From positions 2,728,001-2,792,000 of the forward strand of contig NZ_CP081864.1 in the NCBI RefSeq assembly GCF_019797845.1: a stretch of 64,000 bases of DNA, read 5' to 3'. The position numbers and the translations under genes are program-made. The notes under the pieces are model-generated. The model searched no databases and was not told the origin of the DNA. It saw only the letters and a program-made list of their open reading frames with translations. Source of the DNA: Symbiopectobacterium purcellii (lineage in GTDB: Bacteria > Pseudomonadota > Gammaproteobacteria > Enterobacterales > Enterobacteriaceae). Numbering within the stretch: the first letter of the stretch is position 1; each line of letters starts with the position of its first letter. Of the stretch, positions 1 to 10,532 are shown one piece after another.

Positions 1-95
1 CACTCATCGGAAGTGTCGACCAATTGTTCTAAATCAGCGTTCGTCCTGATTTGTTCAGGCAAAAAGCTGCCCGTTCCGATTATTTTAGTATACAT
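1..95 (-). CDS. fabH: FabH, beta-ketoacyl-ACP synthase III (N-terminal fragment)
   Basis: Only the first 31 codons are inside the window; the gene runs off the left edge. The minus strand from the ATG at 95-93 translates to [20 protein letters not shown] and then a DTSDEW block, which is the typical start of FabH. The enzyme starts type II fatty acid synthesis by condensing acetyl-CoA with malonyl-ACP. It begins 6 bp after the plsX stop, which is the usual rpmF-plsX-fabH order and implies co-transcription. The catalytic Cys-His-Asn residues lie outside the window. Confidence 0.93.
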   Translation of the reverse strand, partial: MYTKIIGTGSFLPEQIRTNADLEQLVDTSDE

Positions 96-101
96 GTACG
101 C

Positions 102-1148
102 TCAGTCACTCTTGGGTAATACAGTTTTCAGGCGCGCCGCAATCCGGTCGGGAAGTTGCCGCTGCACCGCCTGCATTGCCTGTTCGATAGCGACGGCAAA
201 CGCCCGCTGGTTTGCCGCGCCATGGCTTTTTATCACGGTGCCCCGCAGCCCTAACAGACATGCGCCATTATATTGATCAGGATTGAGATGACCGAACCGT
301 TTCGCCAATCGTCTTTGGATAAAACGGCCGATCAACGTGAGCCACCACGCTTGCTTTGCTTTACGTCCGACATCCGTCGACGACGATTTAAGCAGTGACA
401 GGAACATCCTTACCACGCCTTCCATCGTCTTCAATGTGACATTACCCACAAAGCCGTCACAGACCATCACGTCGGTTTTACCCGTCAGCAACTCATTGCC
501 TTCAAGATAACCAATATAGTTAATCGAGGGCGTATTCTTTAACTGCGCGGCCGCATCGCGAATCGCGGCCAGGCCTTTGGTCTCTTCTTCGCCGATGTTC
601 AGCAGGGCAACGCGCGGATTGCGCAGCGACAGCACTTCTTCGGCCATCACTGAACCCATCACGGCAAACTGAACCAATTGCGCGCTGTCACACTCGACGT
701 TGGCACCCAAATCCAGCACCACCGTTTTGCCCTGCTGCTGATGCGGCAACACCGTCACCAAAGCAGGACGATCGATACCTTCCAACGGCTTGAGCAGGAG
801 TTTCGCCAGCCCAATCAGGGCACCGGTATTTCCTGCACTCACGCACGCCTGTGCCCTACCCGTTTTTATCAGTTCCAGCGCAATGCGCATCGACGTACCA
901 CGACTGGCACGGATCGCCTGCGACGGACGCGCATCACTCGCAATAACCGATTCAGCCGGCACAATTTCCAACCGGGACAATAACGCAGAATCGACTTTGG
1001 CGAGTAATGGATGAAGCGCAGCGGGATCGCCGACCAATAACAAGTGAAGACCCGGATTAGAAGCCAGTGCCTGCAATGCCGCAGGCACCGTTACGCAGGG
1101 ACCGACGTCCCCGCCCATTGCATCTAACGCCAATGTGAGGTGTGTCAA
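102..1148 (-). CDS. plsX: PlsX, phosphate acyltransferase
   Basis: This 348-aa protein aligns along its whole length with enterobacterial PlsX (about 350 aa), beginning [17 protein letters not shown]. PlsX converts acyl-ACP to acyl-phosphate, the donor PlsY uses to acylate glycerol-3-phosphate, so it links fatty acid and phospholipid synthesis at the inner face of the membrane. Conserved blocks visible are the N-terminal DAMGGD loop, [26 protein letters not shown] and the C-terminal [11 protein letters not shown]. It lies between rpmF and fabH on the same strand, so it probably shares the yceD-rpmF transcript. Nothing unusual is seen. Confidence 0.97.
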   Translation of the reverse strand: MTHLTLALDAMGGDVGPCVTVPAALQALASNPGLHLLLVGDPAALHPLLAKVDSALLSRLEIVPAESVIASDARPSQAIRASRGTSMRIALELIKTGRAQACVSAGNTGALIGLAKLLLKPLEGIDRPALVTVLPHQQQGKTVVLDLGANVECDSAQLVQFAVMGSVMAEEVLSLRNPRVALLNIGEEETKGLAAIRDAAAQLKNTPSINYIGYLEGNELLTGKTDVMVCDGFVGNVTLKTMEGVVRMFLSLLKSSSTDVGRKAKQAWWLTLIGRFIQRRLAKRFGHLNPDQYNGACLLGLRGTVIKSHGAANQRAFAVAIEQAMQAVQRQLPDRIAARLKTVLPKSD

Positions 1149-1177
1149 GGTATTGCCTTGCTAATAATTCGTGAGAA

Positions 1178-1348
1178 TTATTTGGCAATAACCTTGCGAC
1201 CGCGGTAGTAGCCATCCGCAGTGATGTGGTGACGCAGATGAGTTTCGCCAGAAACTTTGTCTACGGAAACAGAAGAGGTGGTCAGCGCATCGTGAGCACG
1301 ACGCATACCACGTTTGGAACGGCTAGGTTTGTTCTGTTGTACGGCCAT
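1178..1348 (-). CDS. rpmF: 50S ribosomal protein L32 (bL32)
   Basis: The gene encodes 56 aa, starting [20 protein letters not shown] and ending with the conserved [11 protein letters not shown] tail; E. coli L32 has 57 residues. L32 is a small basic protein of the large ribosomal subunit. The ATG is at 1348-1346 and TAA at 1180-1178. It sits 16 bp after the yceD frame and 29 bp before plsX, the standard arrangement in which ribosome and lipid synthesis genes share a transcript. It is not in the supplied long reading frames and was found by translating the gap. Confidence 0.96.
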   Translation of the reverse strand: MAVQQNKPSRSKRGMRRAHDALTTSSVSVDKVSGETHLRHHITADGYYRGRKVIAK

Positions 1349-1364
1349 GGACCTTACTCCTTAA

Positions 1365-1890
1365 TTACTTACGCTTTAAACTGGCTAATACGGCAAACGG
1401 GTTTGGTTTCTCCGCCTCTTCAGGCAGTTTACCAAACACCATGTCCGCTTCGGACACTTCACAGTGTTCAGAATCATGTACCGGAGCGATGGGCAATACG
1501 AGAATAATCTCATCTTCAACCATCGCCAGCAAATCGACCTCGCCAAACTCATCGACATCGATTGGCTCATACGCTTCCGGCAGAGCCTCTGCCTGCTCGT
1601 CATTGACGACAGACAGGACTGAAACAAAATGTGGTGTGAATCTGATGTTCAAACGGCTTTTGGCAACGCTGGCACATCAGCGTAACGGCCACTTGTGCAC
1701 TGCCGTTAATCACCGCCAGGCGCTGATTATCGATATTAAACGATAAAGAGACCTGTACATCACTATCCACACTGGCCACAGACTCGGCAATGCGTGCAAC
1801 TTGTTCAACCGTGTAGACACCAACATAATCTAAACGTTTTTGAGCCGTGCGAACCGCATCCAGGGTCAGGGGTAATTTTACCTTTTGCAT
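1365..1890 (-). pseudogene. yceD: yceD (DUF177 / 23S rRNA accumulation protein) with a frameshift
   Basis: Two overlapping frames together make one YceD. Residues from [20 protein letters not shown] to the CQRC metal-binding-like motif and TTFCFSPV are read from 1890 down to a TGA at 1602-1600. The second half ([14 protein letters not shown] to the [13 protein letters not shown] end) is in another frame that stops at 1365. The junction holds a tandem GACA-GACA at 1608-1615 on the plus strand. Removing one 4-bp copy restores an uninterrupted frame of about 174 aa, close to the family's 173. As read, the C-terminal half is lost. The gene leads the rpmF-plsX-fabH transcript. It may be a true mutation or a sequence error. 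Confidence 0.88.
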
Positions 1891-2048
1891 AGGGCGCGTA
1901 TATTAACGTCGTAACGACGTAGAGTCAAAGGAAAAGGCGGCGTTGTCTTACTATTTTATCAAGATTCGCGATCGCCCAGATTCGCTTTCTCAGCGGCGCA
2001 CAGTGTAAAATGCCTTTTTTGATTACGCTACGGTTTATCGTAAAAATT

Positions 2049-2645
2049 ATGTCTCAGATTGTGCTTGCCTCCACCTCTCCTTACCGTAAAAGCCTGCTCG
2101 CCAAGCTGGGACTGCCTTTTCAATGCGCCAATCCTGATATCGATGAAACGCCCCGCCCGCAAGAAAGCGCCGTCGCACTGGTTGAGCGATTAGCGCGGGA
2201 AAAAGCGCAAGCGCTGGCTACCCGCTATCCGGCACACCTGATAATCGGTGGCGACCAAGTCTGCGTGCTTGACGGTGTCATTACCGGAAAACCGCTGATA
2301 GCGGAGAAGGCTGTGCAGCAGCTGCGTCAGGCCAGCGGTAATCGCGTCACCTTTTATACCGGGTTGGCGCTGCTCAACAGCGCCAGTGGCGCGTTGCAAT
2401 CGCAGGTCGAGCCCTTTGACGTGCATTTTCGTACGCTGAGTGAAGAAGAGATAGCTGCCTACCTGGCGCGAGAGCAGCCGTGGCACTGTGCAGGCAGTTT
2501 CAAAAGTGAGGGATTAGGGATTGCGCTGTTTGATAAACTGTCCGGACGCGACCCGAATACCTTGGTCGGCCTGCCGCTCATTGCGCTGTGCGAGATGCTG
2601 CGTCAGGAGGGTGTGAATGCGTTAACCCTGACCGGATTAGGCTAA
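2049..2645 (+). CDS. maf: Maf-type nucleoside triphosphate pyrophosphatase (YceF, 7-methyl-GTP preferring)
   Basis: The 198-aa protein starts [20 protein letters not shown], the Maf signature that binds the triphosphate, and carries [17 protein letters not shown] and the CAGSFKSEG block of the YceF subgroup. YceF hydrolyses m7GTP to the monophosphate and so clears modified nucleotides. The frame is open 13 codons upstream (ATG at 2010), but the family start and the MSQIVLAST block favour the ATG at 2049. It is transcribed divergently from yceD, as in E. coli, and ends just before a shared terminator. Confidence 0.94.
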   Translation: MSQIVLASTSPYRKSLLAKLGLPFQCANPDIDETPRPQESAVALVERLAREKAQALATRYPAHLIIGGDQVCVLDGVITGKPLIAEKAVQQLRQASGNRVTFYTGLALLNSASGALQSQVEPFDVHFRTLSEEEIAAYLAREQPWHCAGSFKSEGLGIALFDKLSGRDPNTLVGLPLIALCEMLRQEGVNALTLTGLG

Positions 2646-2656
2646 CGCTCACCAAT

Positions 2657-2685
2657 AAAACCGCCAGCGCGAAGCGGGCGGTTTT
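2657..2685. terminator. Bidirectional rho-independent terminator between maf and rluC
   Basis: The stem AAAACCGCC / GGCGGTTTT has an 11-nt loop. A/T tracts on both sides let it end the maf transcript on the plus strand and the rluC transcript on the minus strand. Confidence 0.85.
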
Positions 2686-2706
2686 GCTTATCAAACATTA
2701 CTGATG

Positions 2707-3660
2707 CTATTTCTGCTGCAGCAATACCTGCAAGCAGTGACGTAATGCCGCATCAAGCGGCGCTTCGACACGCATCATCTCACCGGTGCCGGGGTGCTCA
2801 AAGCTCAATGATTGCGCATGCAAGAACAACCGTGACAGCCCAGTGGCAGCCAGTTGCCGGTCAAATTCTCTGTCGCCATAGCGATCGTCGAACGCGATAG
2901 GATGACCGGCGTGCAGCGTATGTACGCGGATCTGGTGGGTACGCCCCGTCACCGGACTGGCGCGCACCAGCGTCGCCTGCTCAAAGCGTTCTTCTACCTT
3001 GAAACGGGTTTCGGAGGGTTTCCCTTCGCTACTGACACGCACCACGCGCTCACCGCTTTGCAACATATTCTTTAACAGCGGTGCCTGCACCACTTTGCAA
3101 TGGGATTGCCACTGACCGCGTACCAGCGCCAGATAATTTTTCTGCATTCCCTTGAGCCGCAGTTGCTCATGCAGCGCACGCAGCGCCGAGCGTTTTTTTG
3201 CTACCAGCAATACGCCAGACGTATCACGATCGAGCCGGTGCACCAATTCCAGAAAGCGCGCTTCAGGCCGCAGCGCGCGCAGCCCTTCGATGACACCGAA
3301 ACTCAACCCGCTGCCGCCGTGCACCGCCGTGCCGGAGGGTTTATTGAGTACGATCAGACTGTCATCTTCATACAGAATGCAATCGGCTAATGCGGCCACC
3401 TTATCGAGACTGGCAGACACCGCCGGTTCATCGCGCTCGGCCACGCGTACGGGAGGAACGCGCACCACATCGCCATCCAGAAGCTTATATTCCGGCTTGG
3501 TGCGTTTTTTATTCACGCGCACCTCGCCTTTACGCAAGATGCGGTAAATCATGCTTTTCGGCACACCTTTAAGCCGCGCCAGCAAAAAGTTGTCGATACG
3601 CTGCCCTGCTTCATCGGCAGAAACTGCGATAAATTGTACTGATGGATTCTCTGTTTTCAT
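2707..3660 (-). CDS. rluC: RluC, 23S rRNA pseudouridine synthase (U955/2504/2580)
   Basis: This 317-aa protein has an S4-type RNA-binding domain at about residues 20-80 and an RluA-family catalytic domain with HRLDRDTSG at 141-149, where Asp144 is the expected catalytic residue. GRTHQIRVH lies in the C-terminal half. RluC isomerises three uridines in the peptidyl-transferase part of 23S rRNA. Length and sequence match enterobacterial RluC (319 aa). It is divergent from rne, as in E. coli. No oddities are seen. Confidence 0.96.
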   Translation of the reverse strand: MKTENPSVQFIAVSADEAGQRIDNFLLARLKGVPKSMIYRILRKGEVRVNKKRTKPEYKLLDGDVVRVPPVRVAERDEPAVSASLDKVAALADCILYEDDSLIVLNKPSGTAVHGGSGLSFGVIEGLRALRPEARFLELVHRLDRDTSGVLLVAKKRSALRALHEQLRLKGMQKNYLALVRGQWQSHCKVVQAPLLKNMLQSGERVVRVSSEGKPSETRFKVEERFEQATLVRASPVTGRTHQIRVHTLHAGHPIAFDDRYGDREFDRQLAATGLSRLFLHAQSLSFEHPGTGEMMRVEAPLDAALRHCLQVLLQQK

Positions 3661-4257
3661 GATGCGCGATTCTAAATAGCCCGTGCGGATAGCGCCACTC
3701 CTTTTTATGTGCTTAACTGTCTGTCAGGTACTTAATGGGCGGTTACCGAGATAGTGGACCCTCAGATTGCCATCGAAGGTGCGGACTTCAGTCATACGGC
3801 TCGCACATTTGGTAAAAATCAGGACAACAATCTTGTTGCACATCCGTAAAGTCACCTTGCTATAACAGTACCAGCAATGGAATAATGCTGTGGTTTTACC
3901 CGCCTATCTTCCTGAAACAGTGGAAAAGGCAAAATAGGTAAATTTGCCTGATAACGCATAAACGCAGCAATGGCGTAAGACGTAATGTGTAATCAAGCAG
4001 TTAGCGGGCTGCGGATGGCGGCTTGGCCGGTAAATGGAATCAGATCTGGTGACCCTTCTTCAGAAGCTGTTCCCTCAATAAATGTGCTGTTTTCCACCAG
4101 GAAATACAGGCTACCGAAATATGCGCCTCTATGCAGGCGACAACCGGGAGGTTGACGTCCCTGCGATAAGCCACGAGGCCATCGGTGAACCCGGTCATTC
4201 AGCATCTTTGTCCGTAGCTCTATCAATGATGCAAGTAAAAATAACGAGTAAGTTAAG
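3661..4257 (+). promoter_or_regulatory. rluC-rne intergenic region with the long rne 5' leader
   Basis: No convincing gene lies in these 597 bp. In E. coli the rne mRNA has a leader of about 360 nt whose hairpins let RNase E cleave and down-regulate its own message (established for the family). The equivalent stretch here, roughly 3900-4257, is rich in inverted repeats and keeps that spacing. The leader role is inferred from position; I did not align it to the known rne5 element. Promoters for rluC and rne must also lie here. Confidence 0.6.
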
Positions 4258-7200
4258 ATGAAAAGAATGTTAATTAACGCGACTCAGCAAGAAGAGTTGC
4301 GTGTTGCTTTGGTTGATGGCCAACGGCTCTACGATCTGGATATTGAAAGCCCAGGCCATGAGCAGAAAAAAGCCAATATCTATAAAGGAAAAATCACCCG
4401 CATCGAACCCAGTCTTGAAGCTGCTTTTGTCGATTACGGCGCTGAAAGACACGGTTTCCTTCCGTTAAAAGAGATTGCTCGCGAATACTTCCCCAGTAAC
4501 TATGCCTCCCACGGTCGTCCCAACATCAAAGACGTGTTGCGCGAAGGGCAGGAAGTAATTGTTCAGGTGGACAAAGAAGAGCGTGGCAACAAAGGCGCAG
4601 CGCTGACCACGTTTATCAGCCTGGCAGGCAGCTATCTGGTGTTGATGCCGAACAACCCGCGCGCGGGTGGCATTTCTCGTCGCATTGAAGGCGACGATCG
4701 CACTGAACTGAAAGAAGCACTGAGCTCGCTCGAACTGCCTGATGGCATGGGGCTTATCGTGCGTACCGCTGGTGTTGGCAAATCTGCCGATGCGCTCCAG
4801 TGGGATCTGGCATTCCGTCTGAAACACTGGGACGCCATCCAAAAAGCGGCGGAAGGTCGCCCTGCCCCTTTCCTGATTCATCAGGAAAGCAATGTTATCG
4901 TTCGTGCATTCCGCGACTACCTGCGCCCGGATATCGGTGAAATTCTTATCGATAACCCGAAAATCCTCGACCTTGCCAAAGAGCATATTTCTGCCCTGGG
5001 TCGTCCGGATTTCAGCAGCAAAATCAAATTGTACAGCGGTGAAATCCCGTTGTTCAGCCACTACCAGATCGAATCGCAGATTGAATCGGCCTTCCAGCGT
5101 GAAGTGCGTCTGCCTTCTGGCGGCTCGATCGTTATCGATACGACGGAAGCGTTGACAGCGATCGACATCAACTCCGCCCGCGCAACACGCGGCGGCGATA
5201 TTGAAGAAACCGCCTTCAACACCAACCTCGAAGCGGCTGACGAAATCGCCCGCCAATTGCGTCTGCGCGACCTCGGTGGTTTGATTGTTATCGACTTTAT
5301 CGACATGACGCCCGTTCGCCATCAACGCGAAGTGGAAAACCGCCTGCGCGATGCCGTTCGTCAGGATCGCGCCCGTATTCAGATTGGTCGCATCTCCCGC
5401 TTCGGCCTGCTGGAAATGTCCCGTCAGCGCTTGAGCCCGTCGCTCGGTGAATCCAGCCATCACGTCTGTCCGCGCTGTAGCGGAACGGGCACTATCCGTG
5501 ATAACGAATCGCTGTCGCTCTCTATCCTGCGTCTGATTGAAGAAGAAGCGCTGAAAGAGAACACCCGTGAAGTTCACGCTATCGTGCCGGTGCCTATCGC
5601 GTCTTATCTGTTGAACGAAAAGCGCGAAGCCGTGAATGCCATTGAGAAGCGTCAGGGTGGTGTGCGCGCCGTTATCGTGCCGCACGATAGTATGCAAACG
5701 CCGCATTATCAAGTTCTGCGCGTGCGTAAAGGTGAAGAAAAGACCACGCTCAGCTATCTGCTGCCACAGCGTCTTGATGCTGAGGCACAACAGGTTCAGG
5801 AAGAGCAATCTCTGGAGCGTAAGGTTCCTGAGCAACCGGCCTTGGCCACGTTTACCATGCCTGATCTGCCTGAATCACCGGTCATTACTCCGAAGCCAGC
5901 GGCGAAAGCTGCACCGGAGCAAGCCGCTGCGCCTGCAACACCTGGGCTGTTTGGCCGTCTGTTCGGCGCGTTGAAAAACATGTTTGCCAGCGCGGAAAGC
6001 CAACCGGAAAGCACCAATACACAAGAAGCAGCGTCTACGGAGCAGCGCCAAGAGCGTCGTTCCGGTCGTCGTCAAGGCTCAAACAACCGTCGCGATCGTA
6101 ATCAACGTGACGGCGCGCGTGACAGCCGTGATGGCAACAAGGAAAGCCGTGACGGCAACCGCGAATCACGCGATGAGAACCGTCGCAACAAACGCCAGAA
6201 CGCTCCAGCGGTAACGGAAGCGGTCGCCCCCGTTGAAGAAGCGGTAGAAAAAGCGCCGCGTGACGATCAGCAACGCCGTGAACAACGTGCTGAGCGTCAA
6301 CGTCGTCGTCAGGATGAGAAACGTCAGGCTCAGCAAGATGTTAAAGCCCTGAACCGTGATGAAGAAAGCGTACAGGAAGAGAGTGAACAGGAGAAACCGA
6401 CGCCGGTAATGCCGCGCCGTCAGCGCCGCCAGTTAACACAGAAAGTGCGTATCATTGACGGTGACACAGCTCAGGCGGATAGCCAGGTTGAAGCCTCTGC
6501 ATCCCCGACACCGGTGGCAGAACACGCGCTGCCGTTGTTGACCGATGCCGTGACAAACGCGCCTGCGGAGACCGAAGCCAACGCTGAGCAGGCCGAGGCG
6601 GGTCGTAATGATGCCAACATGCCACGCCGTTCACGCCGTTCACCGCGTCATTTACGCGTGAGTGGTCAACGTCGTCGTCGCTATCGTGATGAGCGCTATC
6701 CGACACAATCTCCGATGCCGTTGGCACAGGCTTCTGCCTCGCCGGAAATGGCGTCCGGTAAAGTGTGGGTCCGCTATCCGGTGGCTGCATTGGCACAAAA
6801 CGACGAACAAACCACTGAGCTGGTACCCGCTATCGAAGCACCGGTTGCGGCACTGCCGGTCATTGCTGCCCTTGACGCTGAAGTGCAACCTGTTGCTACG
6901 CCTGCGACTGACATCGTCACCGCACCGCTTGTCGCCGACACGGCGAGTACCGAGCCGGTTACCCCTGAAGATGTCGCACAAGACGCGGTCGAAGCACCTG
7001 TTACCGTTGAACAGGCCGTAGTCCCTGAGGCAGTGTTAGCAACAGCACCCGTTGAGGTTGCTGATGCAGAGGTGACTGAGCCTGTCGCTGTCGTGGAAAC
7101 GGCCTTGGAGCAAAGTCCCGTTGTCGAGGAACAGCCGGTGGTAACACCAACGGCACCCGAAGCGAGCGCTGAGCAGGCGGCTGTCGAAGCCGTCGAAGAA

Positions 7201-7593
7201 CACGCCGCGGTAGCGGAAGTCGCGCAGGCAACGGAAGACACAGCGCCAGCGGTTGCTGACGTTGAACCTGTTGATGTTGAAACGACAGAAGCCGCCGACG
7301 TGATTGAGGCCGTTGCACCGGTCGCCGCTGTTGAAGCTGTACCTGTGGTAGCCGAGTCTTCGGTTCCGCCCACGACTCGTTCGGTACAGCCGTTACGCAG
7401 CGCGGCTAAACAGCAGCACGCTGCTTCCGCCCCGATGACCAAAGCGCCAGCGCCTGCCTATGAGGCGGAAGCACCGCGCCACAGCAATTGGGTACGCCCC
7501 ACCACCGAGTTCGCCGGTAAAGGCAGCGCGGGTGGGCACTCTGCCGTCAACCATGCGACCGCAGCAGCAGCAAAACCCGCTGCGTTTGAGTAA
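4258..7593 (+). CDS. rne: RNase E, endoribonuclease and degradosome scaffold
   Basis: The 1111-aa protein starts [20 protein letters not shown]. The catalytic half shows an S1 domain (about residues 35-125), the DNase I-like region with the Mg-binding aspartates in [20 protein letters not shown] and VIDFIDM, and the Zn-link CPRCSGTG near residue 404. The C-terminal half is disordered: an amphipathic membrane anchor ([19 protein letters not shown], near 565), Arg-rich RNA-binding blocks, a long Ala/Val/Glu-rich stretch, and an end resembling the PNPase-binding tail ([20 protein letters not shown]). It is about 50 aa longer than E. coli RNase E, mainly from the acidic repeats. It processes rRNA, tRNA and mRNA and is probably self-regulated through its leader. 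Confidence 0.97.
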   Translation: MKRMLINATQQEELRVALVDGQRLYDLDIESPGHEQKKANIYKGKITRIEPSLEAAFVDYGAERHGFLPLKEIAREYFPSNYASHGRPNIKDVLREGQEVIVQVDKEERGNKGAALTTFISLAGSYLVLMPNNPRAGGISRRIEGDDRTELKEALSSLELPDGMGLIVRTAGVGKSADALQWDLAFRLKHWDAIQKAAEGRPAPFLIHQESNVIVRAFRDYLRPDIGEILIDNPKILDLAKEHISALGRPDFSSKIKLYSGEIPLFSHYQIESQIESAFQREVRLPSGGSIVIDTTEALTAIDINSARATRGGDIEETAFNTNLEAADEIARQLRLRDLGGLIVIDFIDMTPVRHQREVENRLRDAVRQDRARIQIGRISRFGLLEMSRQRLSPSLGESSHHVCPRCSGTGTIRDNESLSLSILRLIEEEALKENTREVHAIVPVPIASYLLNEKREAVNAIEKRQGGVRAVIVPHDSMQTPHYQVLRVRKGEEKTTLSYLLPQRLDAEAQQVQEEQSLERKVPEQPALATFTMPDLPESPVITPKPAAKAAPEQAAAPATPGLFGRLFGALKNMFASAESQPESTNTQEAASTEQRQERRSGRRQGSNNRRDRNQRDGARDSRDGNKESRDGNRESRDENRRNKRQNAPAVTEAVAPVEEAVEKAPRDDQQRREQRAERQRRRQDEKRQAQQDVKALNRDEESVQEESEQEKPTPVMPRRQRRQLTQKVRIIDGDTAQADSQVEASASPTPVAEHALPLLTDAVTNAPAETEANAEQAEAGRNDANMPRRSRRSPRHLRVSGQRRRRYRDERYPTQSPMPLAQASASPEMASGKVWVRYPVAALAQNDEQTTELVPAIEAPVAALPVIAALDAEVQPVATPATDIVTAPLVADTASTEPVTPEDVAQDAVEAPVTVEQAVVPEAVLATAPVEVADAEVTEPVAVVETALEQSPVVEEQPVVTPTAPEASAEQAAVEAVEEHAAVAEVAQATEDTAPAVADVEPVDVETTEAADVIEAVAPVAAVEAVPVVAESSVPPTTRSVQPLRSAAKQQHAASAPMTKAPAPAYEAEAPRHSNWVRPTTEFAGKGSAGGHSAVNHATAAAAKPAAFE

Positions 7594-7608
7594 ATACGCC
7601 GTCCAGGC

Positions 7609-7640
7609 ACAAAAAACCCCTCTTTAGAGGGTTTTTTTTA
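7609..7640 (+). terminator. rho-independent terminator of rne
   Basis: A run of A's leads into the stem AACCCCTC / GAGGGTTT, followed by eight T's. It ends 16 bp after the rne stop region and also faces the convergent 7664-7951 gene. Confidence 0.9.
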
Positions 7641-7663
7641 TGGCCGCAGTAAAATACCGCAAC

Positions 7664-7951
7664 TCAAATCAGCGCGCGCAGCGGGGTGATCACCATACCC
7701 AGCGTTTTGCCTTCCAACTCGGCCACCAATTGCTGAAAGTGCGGGGTTGCTTCGTGTTCCGTCAAGACCTCACGACTTGCCCAACGCTCAAAAAAGACGA
7801 ACGTACCCGGCGTTTCCAGAGATTCGTGCAGATCGTATTGCAGGTTTCCCGCTTCGGCCCGACTGGGTGCCACCACCTTTTTCACCGCTTGTGCTACAGC
7901 ATCGACGTGCTCTGGTTTGGCCTGAATACTGGCGACAATACGCAATTCCAT
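7664..7951 (-). CDS. Putative quinol monooxygenase (ABM domain, YgiN-like)
   Basis: The 95-aa protein is a single antibiotic-biosynthesis monooxygenase (ABM) domain: the N-terminal strand MELRIVASIQAKPEHVDAVAQAV, the FVFFERWASREVLTEHEATPHF helix-strand block, and a C-terminal strand. Family members form dimeric ferredoxin-like barrels that oxidise quinols or small aromatics without a cofactor. The substrate here is unknown. It is a single gene facing rne, with a candidate ribosome site GGAG just upstream of the ATG at 7951. Confidence 0.8.
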   Translation of the reverse strand: MELRIVASIQAKPEHVDAVAQAVKKVVAPSRAEAGNLQYDLHESLETPGTFVFFERWASREVLTEHEATPHFQQLVAELEGKTLGMVITPLRALI

Positions 7952-8200
7952 ATGTTGCTCCTGTTAGGTATCCCAGTGGGCCTTAAAGGGCCTGACTGAG
8001 AAATTAGCGATGGGACTTACCATACGCTACTCTTTCCCTGCCGTGTACCCTGTACCGCAGTCGTTAGCACAGAACGCCACTCGCTTCGAATAAAGAGTCG
8101 TCAGCAACAAACGGGTGCATTACCAGCCCTTTACGCTTATGCTTGTGTCCCGCCGTATCTGCTCGTGACATTTAGCATTTAGCCCGTTGGAGCGCTTTTC

Positions 8201-9244
8201 ATGACAACACTGTCTACCGTATTAAAAATTCGCCGTCCTGATGACTGGCATCTTCACCTGCGCGACGATGACGTACTCGCAACCGTGTTGCCGTTTACCA
8301 GTCGCCATTTTGGCCGCGCGATCGTAATGCCCAACCTGACACCGCCTATCACCAGCATTGCCAGTGCGCTAGCCTATCGCGAACGCATTCTTGCCGCGAT
8401 CCCGGCGGGGGACGATTTTCAACCGTTGATGACATGCTATCTGACAGACTCGCTGGACGCGAAAGAGGTTGTTACAGGCTTCCAGCAAGGGGTATTTACC
8501 GCCGCCAAGCTCTATCCGGCGAACGCGACGACCAATTCCAGTTTTGGTGTTACCGATGTCGCCAATATCTTCCCTCTTCTTGAGCAGATGGCAGACATCG
8601 GCATGCCGCTGCTGATTCACGGCGAAGTGACCGATCCGGCGATCGATATTTTCGACCGTGAAGCCCGTTTTATCGAATCCGTCATGGAGCCGCTGCGCAA
8701 ACGCTTCCCTACGCTGAAAATCGTGTTTGAACACATCACGACCCGTGAAGCCGCACAGTACGTGTTGGACGGCGATCGCTATCTGGGCGCCACCGTGACG
8801 CCGCAACACTTGATGTTTAACCGCAATCATATGCTGGTGGGCGGTGTGCGGCCACACTTGTATTGCCTGCCGATTCTGAAACGCAATATTCATCAACAGG
8901 CATTGCGCGATGCGGTCGCCAGCAGTTCTGACCGTTTCTTCCTCGGTACGGATTCAGCCCCCCACGCACGCCACAAGAAAGAGGCAAGCTGCGGCTGTGC
9001 CGGGGTGTTTAACGCGCAGGCCGCACTCTGCGCCTATGCTACCGTGTTTGAAGAGATTGGCGCGCTGGATAAGTTAGAAGCGTTCTGCTCGCTCAATGGA
9101 CCCGCCTTTTATGGTTTACCCGTCAATGAAAGCTGGATTGAACTGCATAAGGCTCCCACCACCTTCCCGGAAAGCATCGCGTTAGGTGATGACGCGCTGG
9201 TGCCCTTCCTCGCCGGTCAAACCCTGAACTGGCAAGTGCGTTAA
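8201..9244 (+). CDS. pyrC: Dihydroorotase (type II)
   Basis: The 347-aa enzyme closes carbamoyl-aspartate to dihydroorotate, the third step of pyrimidine synthesis. Visible zinc-site motifs are HLHLRD at 17-22, MPNL, the lysine that becomes carboxylated in [15 protein letters not shown] (near residue 103), [13 protein letters not shown] and the GTDSAPH aspartate block. Length equals E. coli PyrC (348). The start follows GGAG with a short spacer. The upstream 250 bp must hold the promoter; I did not recognise a convincing PurR operator. Confidence 0.97.
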   Translation: MTTLSTVLKIRRPDDWHLHLRDDDVLATVLPFTSRHFGRAIVMPNLTPPITSIASALAYRERILAAIPAGDDFQPLMTCYLTDSLDAKEVVTGFQQGVFTAAKLYPANATTNSSFGVTDVANIFPLLEQMADIGMPLLIHGEVTDPAIDIFDREARFIESVMEPLRKRFPTLKIVFEHITTREAAQYVLDGDRYLGATVTPQHLMFNRNHMLVGGVRPHLYCLPILKRNIHQQALRDAVASSSDRFFLGTDSAPHARHKKEASCGCAGVFNAQAALCAYATVFEEIGALDKLEAFCSLNGPAFYGLPVNESWIELHKAPTTFPESIALGDDALVPFLAGQTLNWQVR

Positions 9245-9350
9245 TCTTCCCGCCCGTGCGCTGCTTAGTCGCGCTGCACGGGCTTTTAACGGCCTTTGCG
9301 TTTCACTACCACATATTTGTATCACCCCTCTTGCTCCCCCTCACCTTTAA

Positions 9351-9366
9351 CTGTATAAATAACCAG
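9351..9366. promoter_or_regulatory. LexA operator (SOS box) upstream of dinI
   Basis: The sequence CTGTATAAATAACCAG matches the LexA pattern CTG-N10-CAG and nearly equals the E. coli dinI operator. It lies 20 bp before the dinI start, where bound LexA would block transcription until DNA damage. Confidence 0.88.
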
Positions 9367-9385
9367 TTAATTAAAGGAGAGTATC

Positions 9386-9625
9386 ATGCGCGTAGAACTC
9401 ACATTAGCCAAATCAGCCCCCTTACCCGCTGGCGCCATTGAAGCCTTGACGCAGGAATTGACCCAGCGCGTACACCGTCATTATCCCGATAGCGCCATTC
9501 AGGTGCGTTACGCCGCGGCCAACAACCTGAGCGTGTTAGGTGGCAACAAGGATGATAAAGCGTTAATTTCAGAAATCCTTCAGGAAACCTGGGAAAGTGC
9601 CGACGATTGGTTTAGTGCAGAATAA
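9386..9625 (+). CDS. dinI: DinI, DNA-damage-inducible RecA modulator
   Basis: The 79-aa protein starts MRVELTLAKSAPLPAGAIEA and ends in the acidic helix TWESADDWFSAE, typical of DinI (81 aa in E. coli). DinI binds RecA filaments through its acidic C-terminal helix and tunes LexA and UmuD cleavage. A good ribosome site (AAAGGAG) precedes the ATG, and a LexA box lies just upstream, so it is an SOS gene. It follows pyrC on the same strand, as in E. coli. Confidence 0.95.
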   Translation: MRVELTLAKSAPLPAGAIEALTQELTQRVHRHYPDSAIQVRYAAANNLSVLGGNKDDKALISEILQETWESADDWFSAE

Positions 9626-9713
9626 TCACTGGCATTAATAATCGAGACCTTCTATTTTATCCTTGTAGTCTTCACACTAGCCGGAAGATGGTCGATGACG
9701 GAGGGACATGACA

Positions 9714-9971
9714 ATGACGGTAGAGAAACCAGAACAAGCCATGACGTTCGGCGAATTATTGGCGCTGATTGGCGACCAGCAGCATAAGATTGATGCGTTG
9801 GAACTGGCGTTTTCCTCCCTGGCATTTGCACTGGATGAAAGAACGGCACAGCTGTTGCTACATAATTTGAAACTGGAATCACACAACGAACATCGCGCAG
9901 AGCAGACCAAAAAACACCTGGCGCTGCTTATTGCTGTGTTTGAAAAGCATGCCGGTATCAGCGCAGACTAA
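9714..9971 (+). CDS. Small helical protein of unknown function
   Basis: The 85-aa protein MTVEKPEQAMTFGELLALIG is predicted to be nearly all helix, with heptad-like leucines (KIDALELAFSSLAFALDERTAQLLLHNLKLE) that suggest a coiled coil. The architecture recalls small enterobacterial regulators such as IraP or the YecF/DUF2594 group, but I could not confirm either. The strong GGAGGG at 9700-9705 is 8 nt before the ATG at 9714; an in-frame ATG at 9708 is too close to it. It lies between dinI and bssS on the same strand. Confidence 0.72.
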   Translation: MTVEKPEQAMTFGELLALIGDQQHKIDALELAFSSLAFALDERTAQLLLHNLKLESHNEHRAEQTKKHLALLIAVFEKHAGISAD

Positions 9972-10168
9972 TCTGTGTTGCGCTCACCTGATTGATATCC
10001 CTTTGAAATTCGGGGATATCATATCCAGAAATTTTTCTTTGCAAAAAGAGTCAAAATAACTCACCTGCTGTACAAAAGTCACAGTATACTTAAGTTGCTC
10101 TTGTCAATAAGGAGCCGCCCAAGCCTCGTTAGTCACTCATGTTAGTAACTAGTCAATAAGGGGTATGT

Positions 10169-10423
10169 ATGGACAGAAAAAATGAAGTTATTCAGACACA
10201 TCCTCTTGTAGGATGGGATATCAGCACCGTTGACAGTTATGACGCCATGATGATCCGCTTGCATTATTTAACCACCCCAGACCAGGCTCCCGCAGATGCA
10301 AACGTAGGCCGAACCTTATGGCTTACTACCGATGTAGCAAGGCAACTTATTTATATTCTTGAAGCCGGTATCGCTAAAATTGAGTCGACAGATTTTCAGC
10401 CACACGATCTACTTAAACACTAG
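10169..10423 (+). CDS. bssS: BssS, biofilm formation regulator
   Basis: The 84-aa protein shows the BssS sequence NEVIQTHPLVGWDISTVDSY, LWLTTDVARQLIYILEAGIAKIES, and is the same length as the E. coli protein (84 aa). BssS (YceP) affects biofilm formation and indole/AI-2 signalling in E. coli; its biochemical activity is not established. AAGGGG precedes the ATG at 10169. The upstream 197 bp carry its promoter. A strong hairpin follows the gene. Confidence 0.94.
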   Translation: MDRKNEVIQTHPLVGWDISTVDSYDAMMIRLHYLTTPDQAPADANVGRTLWLTTDVARQLIYILEAGIAKIESTDFQPHDLLKH

Positions 10424-10455
10424 TCTCCCGATTTCACAGTAATCGATTATCCCTT

Positions 10456-10483
10456 GACGACACCGCCTGATGGCGGTGTCGTC
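10456..10483. terminator. Inverted repeat after bssS, probable terminator
   Basis: The perfect 12-bp stem GACGACACCGCC / GGCGGTGTCGTC has a TGAT loop. It lacks a clear T tract, so intrinsic termination is likely but not certain. It sits between the convergent bssS and trhO. Confidence 0.6.
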
Positions 10484-10532
10484 ATATTCAGCGCGCTTAA
10501 GTTTCCCGATGAGTTACGTCAAGAATACGCTG

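Noticed and set aside
3993..4226. 77-codon minus-strand frame in the rluC-rne gap
   Set aside because: It overlies the rne leader, has no clear ribosome site and low-complexity composition, and the leader explains the sequence conservation expected here.
4465..5835. 456-codon frame antisense to rne
   Set aside because: It is fully inside the strongly conserved RNase E coding region; the antisense frame stays open because of codon bias, and it resembles no known protein.
6774..7442. 222-codon Ser/Thr/Ala-rich antisense frame in the rne C-terminal half
   Set aside because: It mirrors the repetitive Glu/Ala/Val codons of RNase E; the composition is an artefact of the opposite strand.
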